Below, piece by piece: positions 17,411-25,951 of a DNA stretch of 64,000 bases. The position numbers were made by a program, and so were the translations under genes. The number at the start of each line of letters is the position of its first letter. Positions within the stretch are counted from its first letter, which is position 1. Source of the DNA: Streptomyces guryensis (GTDB lineage: Bacteria; Actinomycetota; Actinomycetes; Streptomycetales; Streptomycetaceae); assembly GCF_021261325.1 (NCBI RefSeq), contig NZ_JAJSBI010000023.1, positions 62,001-126,000 of the forward strand. The letters are read 5' to 3'. The notes beneath the pieces are model-generated. The model was not told where the DNA came from. It did no database searches and saw only the letters and a program-made list of their open reading frames with translations.

Positions 17411-18688
17411 ATGGCCGACGCCAGCCCCCAGGCCCGTGCCGCCACACTGCTGGGCCGCCCCAAGCTGTGGCTCATGCCCACCGTCCTGACCGGACTGCTC
17501 GCCTTCCTCCTGGCCCTGCTGTACATGGGCGGCATCGTCGACCCGCAGCGCGATCTGCACCATCTGCCCATCGCCCTGGTCAACGCCGACACCGGCAGGC
17601 CGCCGGCCGGGCAGAGGCAGAACGCTGGCACACAGATCGCCGCCGCCATCACCGCCGACAGGTCGAGCGACAAGGCCCAGTGGCGCACGCGCACCCTCGC
17701 CCAGGCCCAGGACGACCTCGACTCCGGCAAGGTCTACGGCGCCCTGGTCATCCCTTCCGACTTCACCGCGTCCATCACCGCACTGACCACGCCCGGGGCC
17801 ACCGCTCGCCCGACGATGACGGTGCTCACCAACCCCGGCAAGGGCAGCCTGGGTTCGTCCCTCGCCAGTCAGATCACCACGGCCACGGCGCACCAGGCCT
17901 CGCAGACCATCGGAAAACAACTCACCGCGGCCGCGGGGAGGCAGGCGAACTCCACGACCAAGCTGCTGCTGGCCGACCCGGTGAACGTCGTCACCCAGGT
18001 CGGACACCCGATCGGCAGCCACAGCGGCCTCGGGCTGAGCGCCTTCTACTACACGCTGCTGCTCGTCCTGGCCGGCTTCCTCGGCGGAAACGTCATCAGC
18101 AACGCCGTCGACACCGCCCTCGGCTACGCCGACAACGAGATCGGCCCCTGGCACACCCGGCGCCCCACCGTCCCGATCAACCGCACGCAGACACTGCTGC
18201 TGAAGATGGCGATGACCGCGGGCATCACCGTCATCAGCGTCTCCCTGGTCATGCTGGCCACCATCGTCCTGCTGGGCATGGACGCAAGCCACATCCCGCT
18301 GCTGTGGATCTACTCCTACTGCGCCTCCCTCGCCGTCGGCCTGGGCGTGCAGGCCATCAACGCGGCCTTCGGCGGCATCGGCCAGCTGGTGTCCATGTTC
18401 GTGTTCATCGTCCTGGGTCTGCCGTCCTCGGGCGCCACCGTCCCGCTCCAGGCCATTCCCGGGTTCTACCGCTTCCTGTCCCACTTCGAGCCCATGCGCC
18501 AGCTCAGCGACGGGGTCCGCGCCATCCTGTACTTCGAGGCCCGCGGGGACGCCGGCCTGATCCGCTCGTGGATCATGATCGCGATCGGCGCGGCACTGGG
18601 CCTGCTCTTCGGCTTCGCGATGACGCGGTACTACGACCGCAAGGGGCACCAACGCCTGACGCCGCAGCCGGTCCATGCCCGTACCTGA
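17411..18688 (+). CDS. DUF3533/ABC-2-like integral membrane protein
   Basis: A 425-residue membrane protein. One span lies near residues 21-42 (LMPTVLTGLLAFLLALLYMG), then a long outside domain begins with HHLPIALVNADTG, and about five C-terminal spans follow (LLLVLAGFLGG, KMAMTAGITVISVSLVMLAT, LLWIYSYCASLAVGLGVQAI, VSMFVFIVLGLP, IRSWIMIAIGAALGLLFGF). The plan matches the YhgE/Pip and SNG1/DUF3533 group, which is related to ABC-2 permeases; the substrate is unknown. GGAGAACC stands just before the ATG. An acetyltransferase gene follows after 12 bases, so the two are probably co-transcribed. No ATPase gene is nearby. Confidence 0.8.
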   Translation: MADASPQARAATLLGRPKLWLMPTVLTGLLAFLLALLYMGGIVDPQRDLHHLPIALVNADTGRPPAGQRQNAGTQIAAAITADRSSDKAQWRTRTLAQAQDDLDSGKVYGALVIPSDFTASITALTTPGATARPTMTVLTNPGKGSLGSSLASQITTATAHQASQTIGKQLTAAAGRQANSTTKLLLADPVNVVTQVGHPIGSHSGLGLSAFYYTLLLVLAGFLGGNVISNAVDTALGYADNEIGPWHTRRPTVPINRTQTLLLKMAMTAGITVISVSLVMLATIVLLGMDASHIPLLWIYSYCASLAVGLGVQAINAAFGGIGQLVSMFVFIVLGLPSSGATVPLQAIPGFYRFLSHFEPMRQLSDGVRAILYFEARGDAGLIRSWIMIAIGAALGLLFGFAMTRYYDRKGHQRLTPQPVHART

Positions 18689-18700
18689 TACTGGCTGATC

Positions 18701-19252
18701 ATGAGGACCTCCCAGCCGTACCCGCCGCAGGGTGGCCCGTCCGGTCTCGTCCGGCCGCGGACCGACCGTGACCTCGCCGCCTGCGTCGAGGGTCTCGCCG
18801 CCGTGCACCGCCACAGCGGCTATCCCGTCAACTGGCCCGACCATCCGGCCGATTGGCTGACCCCGCGCGCTCTGCTGGCGGCGTGGGTGGCCGAGCTCGA
18901 CGGCCGTGTGGTCGGGCATCTCAGCCTGTCCCGGGCCGCCGAGGGGGACGGGGCACCCGGAGTATGGGCCGCCCGCACGGGGGTGGGCGTCGACGTCACC
19001 GCCGTGGTCGGCCGGTTGTTCGTATCACCGGACGCACGCGGGCACGGGCTGGGGGCCGCGCTGCTGGCGCGGGCCGTCGAGGAGGCCCGGACACTGGCGC
19101 TGCACCCCGTGCTCGACGTCGTCGACTCCGATACCGCGGCGACGGCCCTGTACGAGCGCCTGGGCTGGGAGTTGCTCGATGTCGTCGAGCAGCACTGGGC
19201 ACCGGACCAGACGGTGTCGGTCCGGTGCTACGCGGCGCCCGGGCAAGCGTAG
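18701..19252 (+). CDS. GNAT-family N-acetyltransferase
   Basis: A 183-residue acetyl-CoA-dependent transferase. The fold is recognisable from LVRPRTDRDLAACVEGLAAV at the start, VGRLFVSPDARGHGLGAALL, where the R-x-x-G-x-G/A loop binds the pyrophosphate of acetyl-CoA, and TAATALYERLGWEL near the end. The acceptor (amino acid, antibiotic or protein) is not evident. It lies 12 bases after the DUF3533-type gene and lacks a strong ribosome site, so it may be translated by coupling. Confidence 0.87.
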   Translation: MRTSQPYPPQGGPSGLVRPRTDRDLAACVEGLAAVHRHSGYPVNWPDHPADWLTPRALLAAWVAELDGRVVGHLSLSRAAEGDGAPGVWAARTGVGVDVTAVVGRLFVSPDARGHGLGAALLARAVEEARTLALHPVLDVVDSDTAATALYERLGWELLDVVEQHWAPDQTVSVRCYAAPGQA

Positions 19253-19292
19253 TCGTCCTACTGCGGTGGGGTGCGCAGACGATACTGGTTCG

Positions 19293-19556
19293 GTGCCAGG
19301 GCAGCGAAAGCGAAAACACCGGGAACGGGAAGAACGGCGGCACGCAGCCGAACGTGACGCTCTCGAGCCCGGCCACTGGAAGGTCGTCTTCGAGACTCAG
19401 GACGAGTCCGAATGGCGGGCGCAGCTCCGGCGTCTGCGGGCCACGGACCGGCGGATGAACTGGTCGACGGCTCGCGTGGACACGCTCTGCGGACGGCTGA
19501 GGCAGCCGACCACGTACCGGCTGAGTGTGTTCGTGGCGGCGCGCCACTCCCAGTGA
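19293..19556 (+). CDS. Small basic hypothetical protein (87 aa)
   Basis: A GTG start begins a frame of 87 residues. The N-terminal third is a charged, probably helical stretch rich in Arg, Lys and Glu (QRKRKHREREERRHAAERD). The rest reads as a compact small domain (WKVVFETQDESEWRAQLRRL, RVDTLCGRL, TYRLSVFV). I have a memory of similar small proteins in other Streptomyces, but I know of no function. The ribosome site is weak. It sits between the acetyltransferase and the DUF779 gene on the same strand. Confidence 0.6.
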   Translation: MPGQRKRKHREREERRHAAERDALEPGHWKVVFETQDESEWRAQLRRLRATDRRMNWSTARVDTLCGRLRQPTTYRLSVFVAARHSQ

Positions 19557-19607
19557 GGCGAGGGGGCTGCAACCCTCTCGCAACCTCCGCCGTGGTGCCC
19601 TGATCCC

Positions 19608-19967
19608 ATGCATGAGGAGACCCCACGCGTCGAACTCACCCCCGCGGCCGCCGACCTGCTGCGCCGTCTGCGTGCCACACACGGCCCGCTGATGTTCCAC
19701 CAGTCCGGCGGCTGCTGCGACGGCAGCGCGCCCATGTGCTACCCGGATGGCGAGTTCCGCACCGGCGGCTCGGACGTGCTGCTCGCGGAACTGCAGGTCG
19801 ACGGGGTGCCGGAGCCGGTGACGTTCTGGATGGCGCGCAGCCAGTACGAGGTCTGGAGCCACACCCGGCTGATCGTGGACGTCGTAGCAGGCCGCGGCAG
19901 CGGTTTCTCGCTGGAAGCACCCGAGGGGGTGCGTTTTCTCACCCGTTCTCGCGTAGTCGGCGCATAG
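19608..19967 (+). CDS. DUF779 family protein
   Basis: A 119-residue cytoplasmic protein. The family signature is clear: MFHQSGGCCDGSAPMCYPDGEF with the Gly-Cys-Cys-Asp-Gly-Ser core, then VTFWMARSQYEVWSHTRLIVDVV and EGVRFLTRSR. Family members usually sit beside NAD-dependent acetaldehyde dehydrogenase genes and have no proven activity. No such dehydrogenase is adjacent here. The Cys pair could bind a metal (inferred). ATG with GAGGAG-like context; normal length. Confidence 0.85.
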   Translation: MHEETPRVELTPAAADLLRRLRATHGPLMFHQSGGCCDGSAPMCYPDGEFRTGGSDVLLAELQVDGVPEPVTFWMARSQYEVWSHTRLIVDVVAGRGSGFSLEAPEGVRFLTRSRVVGA

Positions 19968-20000
19968 GCGTCCCGCGGTCCACCGCGATCTGATGCACTT

Positions 20001-20042
20001 CCCCTGAGACCTGAGACAGTTGACGATCCCTCAGGGGGAACT
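20001..20042 (+). promoter_or_regulatory. Inverted repeat that includes the ribosome site of the next gene
   Basis: CCCCTGAG (20001-20008) is exactly complementary to CTCAGGGG (20030-20037). The second arm is part of the AGGGGGAA ribosome-binding sequence just before the GTG at 20043. If both arms are transcribed, the hairpin would hide the ribosome site. A possible -35-like TTGACG lies inside the loop, so the arms might instead be a protein-binding site. Confidence 0.45.
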
Positions 20043-21311
20043 GTGAAGCATCGTCAAAAGCGTTTCGCAGCAGGCAGATCCGAGGAAGCGGTTCGGACGC
20101 CGGTCAGATCGGCACTGGCGTTTCTCACGGCATTCGGCGCGCTGGCCGGTGCGGCCCTGGTGGGGGCGGCACCGGCCAGTGGTGTGGAGAGCGGCACCGC
20201 GCTCGCGCCGGGAGTCACCTACAAGCAGTTCGACGTCCAGGGGGCCAGGGGCGTGACCCACGCCCATCTGCTCACCGTGGACCTGCGCAACAGGCACGTA
20301 CGCCTCGGCCTGCTGTATCCCGGAGCCGTGGCCGCACGTGCCGCCGTCTCCAGGATGGCCGACGCGCAAGGGGCTGTCGCCGGCATCAACGGCGACTTCT
20401 TCAACATCTCCGAGAGCCAGCACCCGGGCGTCGAGGTGACGGGCTCGACCGACGGACCGGCGATCGCGAACGGGCATGTGCTCAAGGCGTCGGTGCCGGA
20501 CGGGCAGCGTTTCGGGCCGGAACTGCCTCCAGGAACGACCACCCGGGACGTGCTCGGCGTGGGCGTCGACCGCAGGGCCCGGCTGGACCGTCTGGCCCTC
20601 TCCGGATCGGTCCGCACTCCGGCGGGGCGGCTGCCGCTGGGCGGGTTCAACCAGTTCGCGCTGCCGGAGGGTTCGGTCGGCGCCTTCACCTCCGACTGGG
20701 GCAGCGTCTCCCGGGTCCGCGCCACTTGCGGCGCGGACGCCGACCGGGCGGCCGCCTGCAGTTCGGACACCTACGAGGTGACGGTCCGCAAGGGCCGCGT
20801 CGTCTCCACCTCCGGCACTCCGGGCAAGGGGGCCATCGCCGCGGGGACCACGGTGCTCGTCGGCCGGGAGGCGGGCGCGCAGCGGCTGCGGAAGTTCTTC
20901 AAGGGCGAGCCGGTGACGGTGACGCACGGGCTGGTCTCCGCCACCACCCGGAAGGCGTACAGCTTCGCGCTCGGCGGCTACCCGGTCCTGAAGGGCGGCG
21001 AACCACTCGCGGGCCTCGACGACAAGGCCGGGGCCGTACGCACGGCCGTCGGCATCGCGAACGGCGGGAAGCGGCTGCTGCTGTTCGCACTGGACGGTGC
21101 GCCCGCCTACCGCAAGGGCCTGACGATCGCCGAAGTGGCCGACACCATGCGGGCGTTGGGCTCGACCGACGCCTTCAGTCTGGACGGCGGCGGATCGACG
21201 ACCCTGGTCGCCCGGGTGCCCGGGGCGGCCACGGTCTCCGTACGGAATCATCCGTCCGGCGACGCGGAACGGCCGGTCCCGAACGGCATCGGGGTGTTCT
21301 CGACGTCCTGA
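20043..21311 (+). CDS. Secreted phosphodiester glycosidase (NAGPA/DUF2233-like)
   Basis: A 422-residue exported protein. A signal sequence (SALAFLTAFGALAGAALVGAA, cut near residue 50) is followed by a domain with the family's marks: AGINGDFFNISESQHPGVEV, VGIANGGKRLLLFALDG and the conserved STDAFSLDGGGSTTLVAR close to the end. Relatives remove sugar from phosphodiester links, as in the uncovering enzyme of lysosomal targeting, or act on cell-wall exopolysaccharide. The real substrate is unknown. The start is GTG with a strong AGGGGGAA site that lies in an inverted repeat. It stands alone and converges with the small membrane protein gene. Confidence 0.85.
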   Translation: MKHRQKRFAAGRSEEAVRTPVRSALAFLTAFGALAGAALVGAAPASGVESGTALAPGVTYKQFDVQGARGVTHAHLLTVDLRNRHVRLGLLYPGAVAARAAVSRMADAQGAVAGINGDFFNISESQHPGVEVTGSTDGPAIANGHVLKASVPDGQRFGPELPPGTTTRDVLGVGVDRRARLDRLALSGSVRTPAGRLPLGGFNQFALPEGSVGAFTSDWGSVSRVRATCGADADRAAACSSDTYEVTVRKGRVVSTSGTPGKGAIAAGTTVLVGREAGAQRLRKFFKGEPVTVTHGLVSATTRKAYSFALGGYPVLKGGEPLAGLDDKAGAVRTAVGIANGGKRLLLFALDGAPAYRKGLTIAEVADTMRALGSTDAFSLDGGGSTTLVARVPGAATVSVRNHPSGDAERPVPNGIGVFSTS

Positions 21312-21328
21312 GAAGGAGTTCCTGGACC

Positions 21329-21523
21329 TCAGGGCCTGAGGCTGCTGACGATGCCTGCCGTCGCCGTGACGCCGCTGTGAATGGTGGGCGCGATGTTGGT
21401 GCCGGCCAGGTAGAAGCCGAGCAGCGTGCACACCAGGGCGTGGGAGATCTTCAGTCCGCCGTTGCGGGTGAAGATCACCGCCAGGACCAGCAGCAGCACC
21501 ACCACTGAGATGGAAATCGCCAT
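21329..21523 (-). CDS. Very small membrane protein (64 aa)
   Basis: A 64-residue protein with an N-terminal span (ISISVVVLLLVLAVIFT) and a second hydrophobic stretch (SHALVCTLLGFYLAGTNIAP). The short end holds IHSGVTATAGIVSSLRP. The ribosome site GGAGGAGG before the ATG is near perfect, which argues for real expression. I do not know a function. It is flanked by secreted sugar- and lipid-phosphate-type enzymes but in different orientations. Confidence 0.75.
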   Translation of the reverse strand: MAISISVVVLLLVLAVIFTRNGGLKISHALVCTLLGFYLAGTNIAPTIHSGVTATAGIVSSLRP

Positions 21524-21634
21524 TGTCAACCTCCTCCGCTGCGCCGCCACTTCCGGTTCGCGGCGTTCGGCCGTAAGTGTGGCGTAGCGGAGGGTTCGTC
21601 CGGGCGGCTGACCTGTCCGCCGAACGTGTGGTGT

Positions 21635-22495
21635 CTACGCCGACCGGTGGGCGTCCAGGAACGCCTCAAGGCCGGCGAGGTCGTCGGTGTTGAAGTAGTC
21701 CACGCCCGCGGCGAGCAGTTCCGTCCAGAGCGCGTCGCGGGCGGGGCCGGCCAGGTCGGGGGTGTTCCACAAGCGCACCTTCTGCCCGCGTGCGTGCGCC
21801 TGGCCGATGATGCCGCGCAGCTTCTGCCGCTCGGCGTCGGGGAACGCGCCCTCGCCGAGCCAGGTGAAGTTGAGCTGCCAGTTGTCGCTGATCAGCGGGA
21901 CGAAGGAGGCGGGCGCCGAGGTGCCGAGGTCGGTGAGCCGACCGTCGTAGAAGGCCCGCCGTACGGTCTGGGCCTCCATGGGTGTACGGGCCGCCCGGTC
22001 GCCGGAGATGACGTTGGTGACCGCGCCGGGGTGGACGCACCCGTGCGCGTAGGTGGTGAACAGGTGTGTGTAGCGCTGGAGGTGGCGGTCGAGTTCGAGG
22101 TACGTCGACGAACCCTCGGTCTTGATGTCGATGAGCAGCTGGAGCGGCCTGCGGTAACCCCGGTACACGGAACCGCGGTTGGCCTTGACGATCTCGGCCA
22201 GCGGGTCGAGGTAGAGGGACTCCAGGGTCCGGGTCGGGTCGAGGTCGCTCTCTGTGTGGCCGATGAGGAGCTGGTCGCCGACGAGGAAGATGTCGGCCTC
22301 GACGCTGCCGAAGCGGTGGTCGAGGGCGTCGAAGAGGGGGCGCGGATGCTCGTAGTCGTTGTGGGCGTGGGCGCGCCACAGCGGGGGACGGGGCTGGTGT
22401 CCGCCGGCGAACGCGGTGCCGGCGGGCGGGGCGAGCACTGCCGCGAGCGTGGCGCCGAACGCGGTGAGGGCTCCGCGGCGGGTGCCGAGGGCCAT
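21635..22495 (-). CDS. Secreted phosphodiesterase-like protein (GDPD/PI-PLC fold)
   Basis: A 286-residue exported protein with signal GALTAFGATLAAVLAPPAGT. Motifs of the TIM-barrel phosphodiesterase group are seen: RAHAHNDYEHPRPLFDAL with the first His, GSVEADIFLVGDQLLIGHTE with the metal-binding Glu/Asp and second His, LLIDIKTEG, and VRLWNTPD. The HAHNDYEH type resembles AIM6-like and glycerophosphodiester phosphodiesterase-like proteins. The substrate is probably a lipid-derived phosphodiester (inferred). GGGAGG lies 6 bases before the ATG at 22495. Confidence 0.82.
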   Translation of the reverse strand: MALGTRRGALTAFGATLAAVLAPPAGTAFAGGHQPRPPLWRAHAHNDYEHPRPLFDALDHRFGSVEADIFLVGDQLLIGHTESDLDPTRTLESLYLDPLAEIVKANRGSVYRGYRRPLQLLIDIKTEGSSTYLELDRHLQRYTHLFTTYAHGCVHPGAVTNVISGDRAARTPMEAQTVRRAFYDGRLTDLGTSAPASFVPLISDNWQLNFTWLGEGAFPDAERQKLRGIIGQAHARGQKVRLWNTPDLAGPARDALWTELLAAGVDYFNTDDLAGLEAFLDAHRSA

Positions 22496-22627
22496 GTTCT
22501 GCCTCCCTGTGGGGCGGGTCCGGACCACAGGGAGTATCGGGCGGGAAGAGCGCCAATGGACCTGCGCCTGCCAGGAGTTGGCCGGACTGCCGCTGTCCGT
22601 TCACTCCTTCCGCGCAGGCGCGGGAAA

Positions 22628-22653
22628 AAGCCCGCCCCAGGTGGGGCGGGCTT
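22628..22653 (-). terminator. Rho-independent terminator of the acyl-CoA dehydrogenase operon
   Basis: AAGCCCGCCCC and GGGGCGGGCTT form an 11-bp stem with an AGGT loop. On the complement it is followed by a run of T, so it stops transcripts coming from the operon whose last stop codon is at 22677. Confidence 0.85.
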
Positions 22654-22676
22654 CACCGGGTGACGGCCAGGGGGCG

Positions 22677-23750
22677 TCAGGGTGCCTGCAGGTCGACCAG
22701 TTCGGCCACGTCGGACCGGTGGGCGCCGGCCGTGCCGTAGGCGATCGAGTCGGCCTTGGCCCGCTTGAGGTTCAGATGGATCGGGTGCTCCCAGGTCATG
22801 CCGATGCCGGCGTGCAGCTGGAGCGCCTCCTCGGCGGCGTGCACGGCGACCGGCGCCGCGTATGCCTGCGCGACGGCGACCGCGACCTCGACGTCCTCGC
22901 CGGTGGCGAGCGCGTCGGCCGCACTGCGGGCGGCGGCGCGGAGGTTGACGACCTCCAGCCAGAGCTGGGCGAGGCGGTGCTTGACCGCCTGGAAACCGCC
23001 GACGGGCCGGTTGAACTGCTTGCGCTCCTTCAGGTAGCGCACGGTCTCCGTCAACGCCCAGTCGGCGAGCCCGAACTGCTCGGAGGCGAGCAGTCCGGCT
23101 CCCGCCCGCAGGGCACGTCCTACGGCGGGTTGGGCGTCACCGATACGGCGGGCGGCCGCTCCGTCGAGGGTGACGGTCGCGAGGGGCCGGGTGAGGTCGA
23201 AGGACGTCTGCGGGGTGACGGTCGCGGCGTCCGCAGCGACGGCGTAGAGACCGCCGTCCTCGGCCGGCACCAGCAGCACGTCGGCCGCGGCGGCGTCCGC
23301 GATGCCGGTGAGCTCGCCGTACAGGGCGCCGTTCTCGACCCGTACGGCCTTGTGGACGCCGCCCGGGGCGACACTCAGCGCGACGGCGAGGGCGCCGATC
23401 TTCCGTCCGGAGGCCAGCTCGGCGAGCAGGTCGTCGGCGTCACAGGCGAGCAGGGCCTCGGTGGCGACGACGGCACTGGTGAGGTAGGGCACGGGGGCGA
23501 CCGCGCGCCCCAGCTCCTCCAGCACTACGGCGGCCTCGCGGTGCGTGGCGCCCTGGCCGCCCTTCGACTCCGGCACCAGCAGGCCCGCCAGGCCCATGCC
23601 GTCGGCGAGGGCCTTCCAGGCCGCGAGGTCGTGCGGGGCGTCGGACTCGGTGCGTGCGATGACGCCGGGCGCGTCACAGTGGTCGGCGAGGAGGTCCCGC
23701 ACGGCGGACCGCAGGGCCTCTTCCTCCTCGGAGTAGAGAAGATCCGTCAT
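22677..23750 (-). CDS. Acyl-CoA dehydrogenase, third gene of operon
   Basis: A 357-residue flavoprotein of the acyl-CoA dehydrogenase family that oxidises acyl-CoA to the trans-2-enoyl form with FAD. The N-terminal helical domain (SEEEEALRSAVRDLLADHC), the middle beta domain and the C-terminal helices (TVRYLKERKQFNRPVGGFQAVKHRLAQ, QLHAGIGMTWEHPIHLNLKRA) are all present. The central FAD-contact motif is less clear than in its neighbour, so the two probably work as an alpha/beta pair, as known for steroid side-chain enzymes. The start ATG overlaps the upstream stop as ATGA. A strong terminator follows. Confidence 0.9.
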   Translation of the reverse strand: MTDLLYSEEEEALRSAVRDLLADHCDAPGVIARTESDAPHDLAAWKALADGMGLAGLLVPESKGGQGATHREAAVVLEELGRAVAPVPYLTSAVVATEALLACDADDLLAELASGRKIGALAVALSVAPGGVHKAVRVENGALYGELTGIADAAAADVLLVPAEDGGLYAVAADAATVTPQTSFDLTRPLATVTLDGAAARRIGDAQPAVGRALRAGAGLLASEQFGLADWALTETVRYLKERKQFNRPVGGFQAVKHRLAQLWLEVVNLRAAARSAADALATGEDVEVAVAVAQAYAAPVAVHAAEEALQLHAGIGMTWEHPIHLNLKRAKADSIAYGTAGAHRSDVAELVDLQAP

Positions 23751-24928
23751 CGAGCCAGGTCCTTCCAGGCGACGTCCTTGTCGGTGCGCGGCTCCGAGGG
23801 CAGGCCCAGGACGCGTTCGGCGACGATGTTCAGCAGGACCTCGCTGGTCCCGCCCTCGATGCTGTTGCCCTTGGAGCGGAGGTATCGGTAGCCGGCCTCG
23901 CGGCCGGTGAAGTCCACCAGTTCGGGGCGACGCATGGTCCAGTCGTCGTACAACAGGCCCTGCTCGCCGAGGAGTTCGACCTCCAGGCCGCTGAGCTCCT
24001 GGTTGAGACGGGCGAAGGCGAGCTTCATGCCGGCGCCCTCGGGGCCGGGCTGTCCGGCGACGAGCTGCTGGCGCAGGCGTTCGGCGGTGAGCCGGGCGAC
24101 CTCGGACTCCACCCACAGCTTCAGCAGCCGCTGGTGCAGGTCGTGGCTGCGCAGTTCGGGGCGCTCGCGCCAGGTCTTCGCGACCGGGCCGATCATGCCG
24201 CCCTCGCGGGGCAGCCGCATGCCGCCGATGGCGACGCGCTCGTTGTTCAGAGTGGTCTGCGCGACCCGCCAGCCGTCGCCGATCTCGCCGAGGCGGCGGG
24301 AGTCGGGGATACGGACGTCGGTGAGGAAGACCTCGTTGAACTCGGCCTCACCGGTGATCTGGCGCAGCGGCCGGACATCGACGCCGGGGTCGGTCATGTC
24401 GCAGAGGAAGTACGTGATGCCCGCGTGCTTGGGCACGTTCGGGTCGGTGCGGGCGATGAGGATGGCCCAGCGGGAGTTGTGCGCGCCGGACGTCCACACC
24501 TTCTGCCCGTTGACCACCCACTCGTCGCCTTCCCGGACCGCCCGGGTGCCGAGGGCTGCGAGGTCGGAGCCGGCGCCGGGCTCGCTGAACAGCTGGCACC
24601 AGACCTCCTCGCCGATCCACAGGGGACGCAGATAGCGCTGCTTCTGCTCCTCGGTGCCGTACCTGAGGATCGTCGGAGCGGCCATGCCGAGCCCGATGCC
24701 GTTGCGGCGCGAGTCGTTGTCGGGGGCGCCGGCGGCCTCCAGCTCTGCGTCCACCACGGCCTGGAGGGAGCGGGGCACGCCGAGCCCGCCCAGGCCCTCC
24801 GGGTAGTGCACCCAGGCCAGTCCCGCGTCGAAGCGGGCCTTGAGGAAGTCCAGGCGGTCGGTGGTCGCCGGTGGGTTTGCGGCCAGCAACTCCCGTGTAC
24901 GGCTGCGCAGTTCGGCTGCTCCGGTCAT
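23747..24928 (-). CDS. Acyl-CoA dehydrogenase, second gene of operon
   Basis: A 393-residue FAD enzyme. Seen are EEVWCQLFSEPGAGSDLAAL (FAD and substrate contacts), EWVVNGQKVWTSGAHNSRWAILIARTD, the middle-domain VFLTDVRIPDSRRLGEIGDGW, and SKGNSIEGGTSEVLLNIVAERVLGLP near the end. It pairs with the neighbour at 22677. ATGA overlaps both upstream and downstream imply tight co-translation. Likely substrates are branched, steroid-like or aromatic acyl-CoA (inferred only from the paired layout). Confidence 0.92.
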   Translation of the reverse strand: MTGAAELRSRTRELLAANPPATTDRLDFLKARFDAGLAWVHYPEGLGGLGVPRSLQAVVDAELEAAGAPDNDSRRNGIGLGMAAPTILRYGTEEQKQRYLRPLWIGEEVWCQLFSEPGAGSDLAALGTRAVREGDEWVVNGQKVWTSGAHNSRWAILIARTDPNVPKHAGITYFLCDMTDPGVDVRPLRQITGEAEFNEVFLTDVRIPDSRRLGEIGDGWRVAQTTLNNERVAIGGMRLPREGGMIGPVAKTWRERPELRSHDLHQRLLKLWVESEVARLTAERLRQQLVAGQPGPEGAGMKLAFARLNQELSGLEVELLGEQGLLYDDWTMRRPELVDFTGREAGYRYLRSKGNSIEGGTSEVLLNIVAERVLGLPSEPRTDKDVAWKDLAR

Positions 24929-25902
24929 GCGGCGGCTCCGTTCTCCAAGGACGGCAGGACGGCCACCCGGCCGGTGGTCACGCCGTCGGCGACGCGCTGT
25001 ACGGCGGCCGCGGCCCCGGCCAGCGGTACGCGCTCGCTGACCAGCGGCTTGATGGCGCCCCGGGCGGCCAGCTCGGTGAGCTGCTCGTGGCAGTGTGAGA
25101 TCAGCTTCGGGTTCTTGGCGCCGTACAGGCCCCAGTGCAGGCCGAGGATCGAGTAGTTCTTCACCAGGGCGTGGTTGAGCCCTGGGCTGGGGATCGTCCC
25201 GCTGGCGAAGCCGACGACCACGATCCGCCCCTCGAAGGCGACGACCTTGGTCGACTGGGTGTAGGCCTCGCCGCCGACGGGGTCGTAGATGACGTCGGCG
25301 CCGCGGCCGCCCGTGGCCTCCTTGACGGCGGCGATGACGTCCTCGCTCTTGCGGTCGATGACGACGTCGCAGCCCGACTCCCTGGCCGCGGCCACCTTGT
25401 CGGCACCGCCGACGACCCCGATGACCCTCGCGCCGGCGGCCTTGCCGAGCTGCACGGCCGCGCTGCCGACCCCTCCTGCGGCAGCGTGGACGAGCAGCGT
25501 CTCGCCTGCTTCCAGGTGAGCGCGACGGTGCAGACCGAACCAGCCGGTCTGGTAGCCGATGTGCAGGGCTGCGGTCTCGGCGTCGTCCAGCGATTCGGGC
25601 GCGGGCAGCAGGGTGGCCGCGTCCGCGACGGCGTACTCGGCGAAACCGCCGTGGGGCAGGGCGGGGTTGGCGATGACCCGCCGTCCGTCCTCGGTCTCGC
25701 CGCAGATCTCCACGCCCGGCGTGAACGGCAGCGGCGGGCGCACCTGGTAGTGGCCCCGGCACATCAGCACGTCCGGGAAGTTGATGTTCGCGGCACGCAC
25801 CTTCAGCAGCACCTGGCCGTCACCGGGCGTGGGCCGCTCCACCTCCTCGAGCCGCATCACCTCGCTCGGCTCGCCGTTCTCGTGCACTTGCCATGCCTGC
25901 AT
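24925..25902 (-). CDS. Quinone-oxidoreductase-type zinc-free MDR dehydrogenase
   Basis: A 325-residue NADPH:quinone reductase-like protein. It has ANINFPDVLMCRGHYQVRPPLPFTPGVEICG at the catalytic domain and the Rossmann HAAAGGVGSAAVQLGKAAGARVIGV near residues 143-167. The zinc-binding Cys and His of alcohol dehydrogenases are absent, so it belongs to the zinc-free branch that reduces enones or enoyl-CoA-like compounds with NADPH. GGAGG lies 6 bases before the ATG. As first gene of the operon, it probably handles an unsaturated intermediate of the same pathway. Upstream is a TetR-type operator-like palindrome. Confidence 0.9.
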   Translation of the reverse strand: MQAWQVHENGEPSEVMRLEEVERPTPGDGQVLLKVRAANINFPDVLMCRGHYQVRPPLPFTPGVEICGETEDGRRVIANPALPHGGFAEYAVADAATLLPAPESLDDAETAALHIGYQTGWFGLHRRAHLEAGETLLVHAAAGGVGSAAVQLGKAAGARVIGVVGGADKVAAARESGCDVVIDRKSEDVIAAVKEATGGRGADVIYDPVGGEAYTQSTKVVAFEGRIVVVGFASGTIPSPGLNHALVKNYSILGLHWGLYGAKNPKLISHCHEQLTELAARGAIKPLVSERVPLAGAAAAVQRVADGVTTGRVAVLPSLENGAAA

Positions 25903-25951
25903 GCGGTGCCTCCAGGGGACTGCTCTGTCTGACCGGGGTCCATCGCATACT

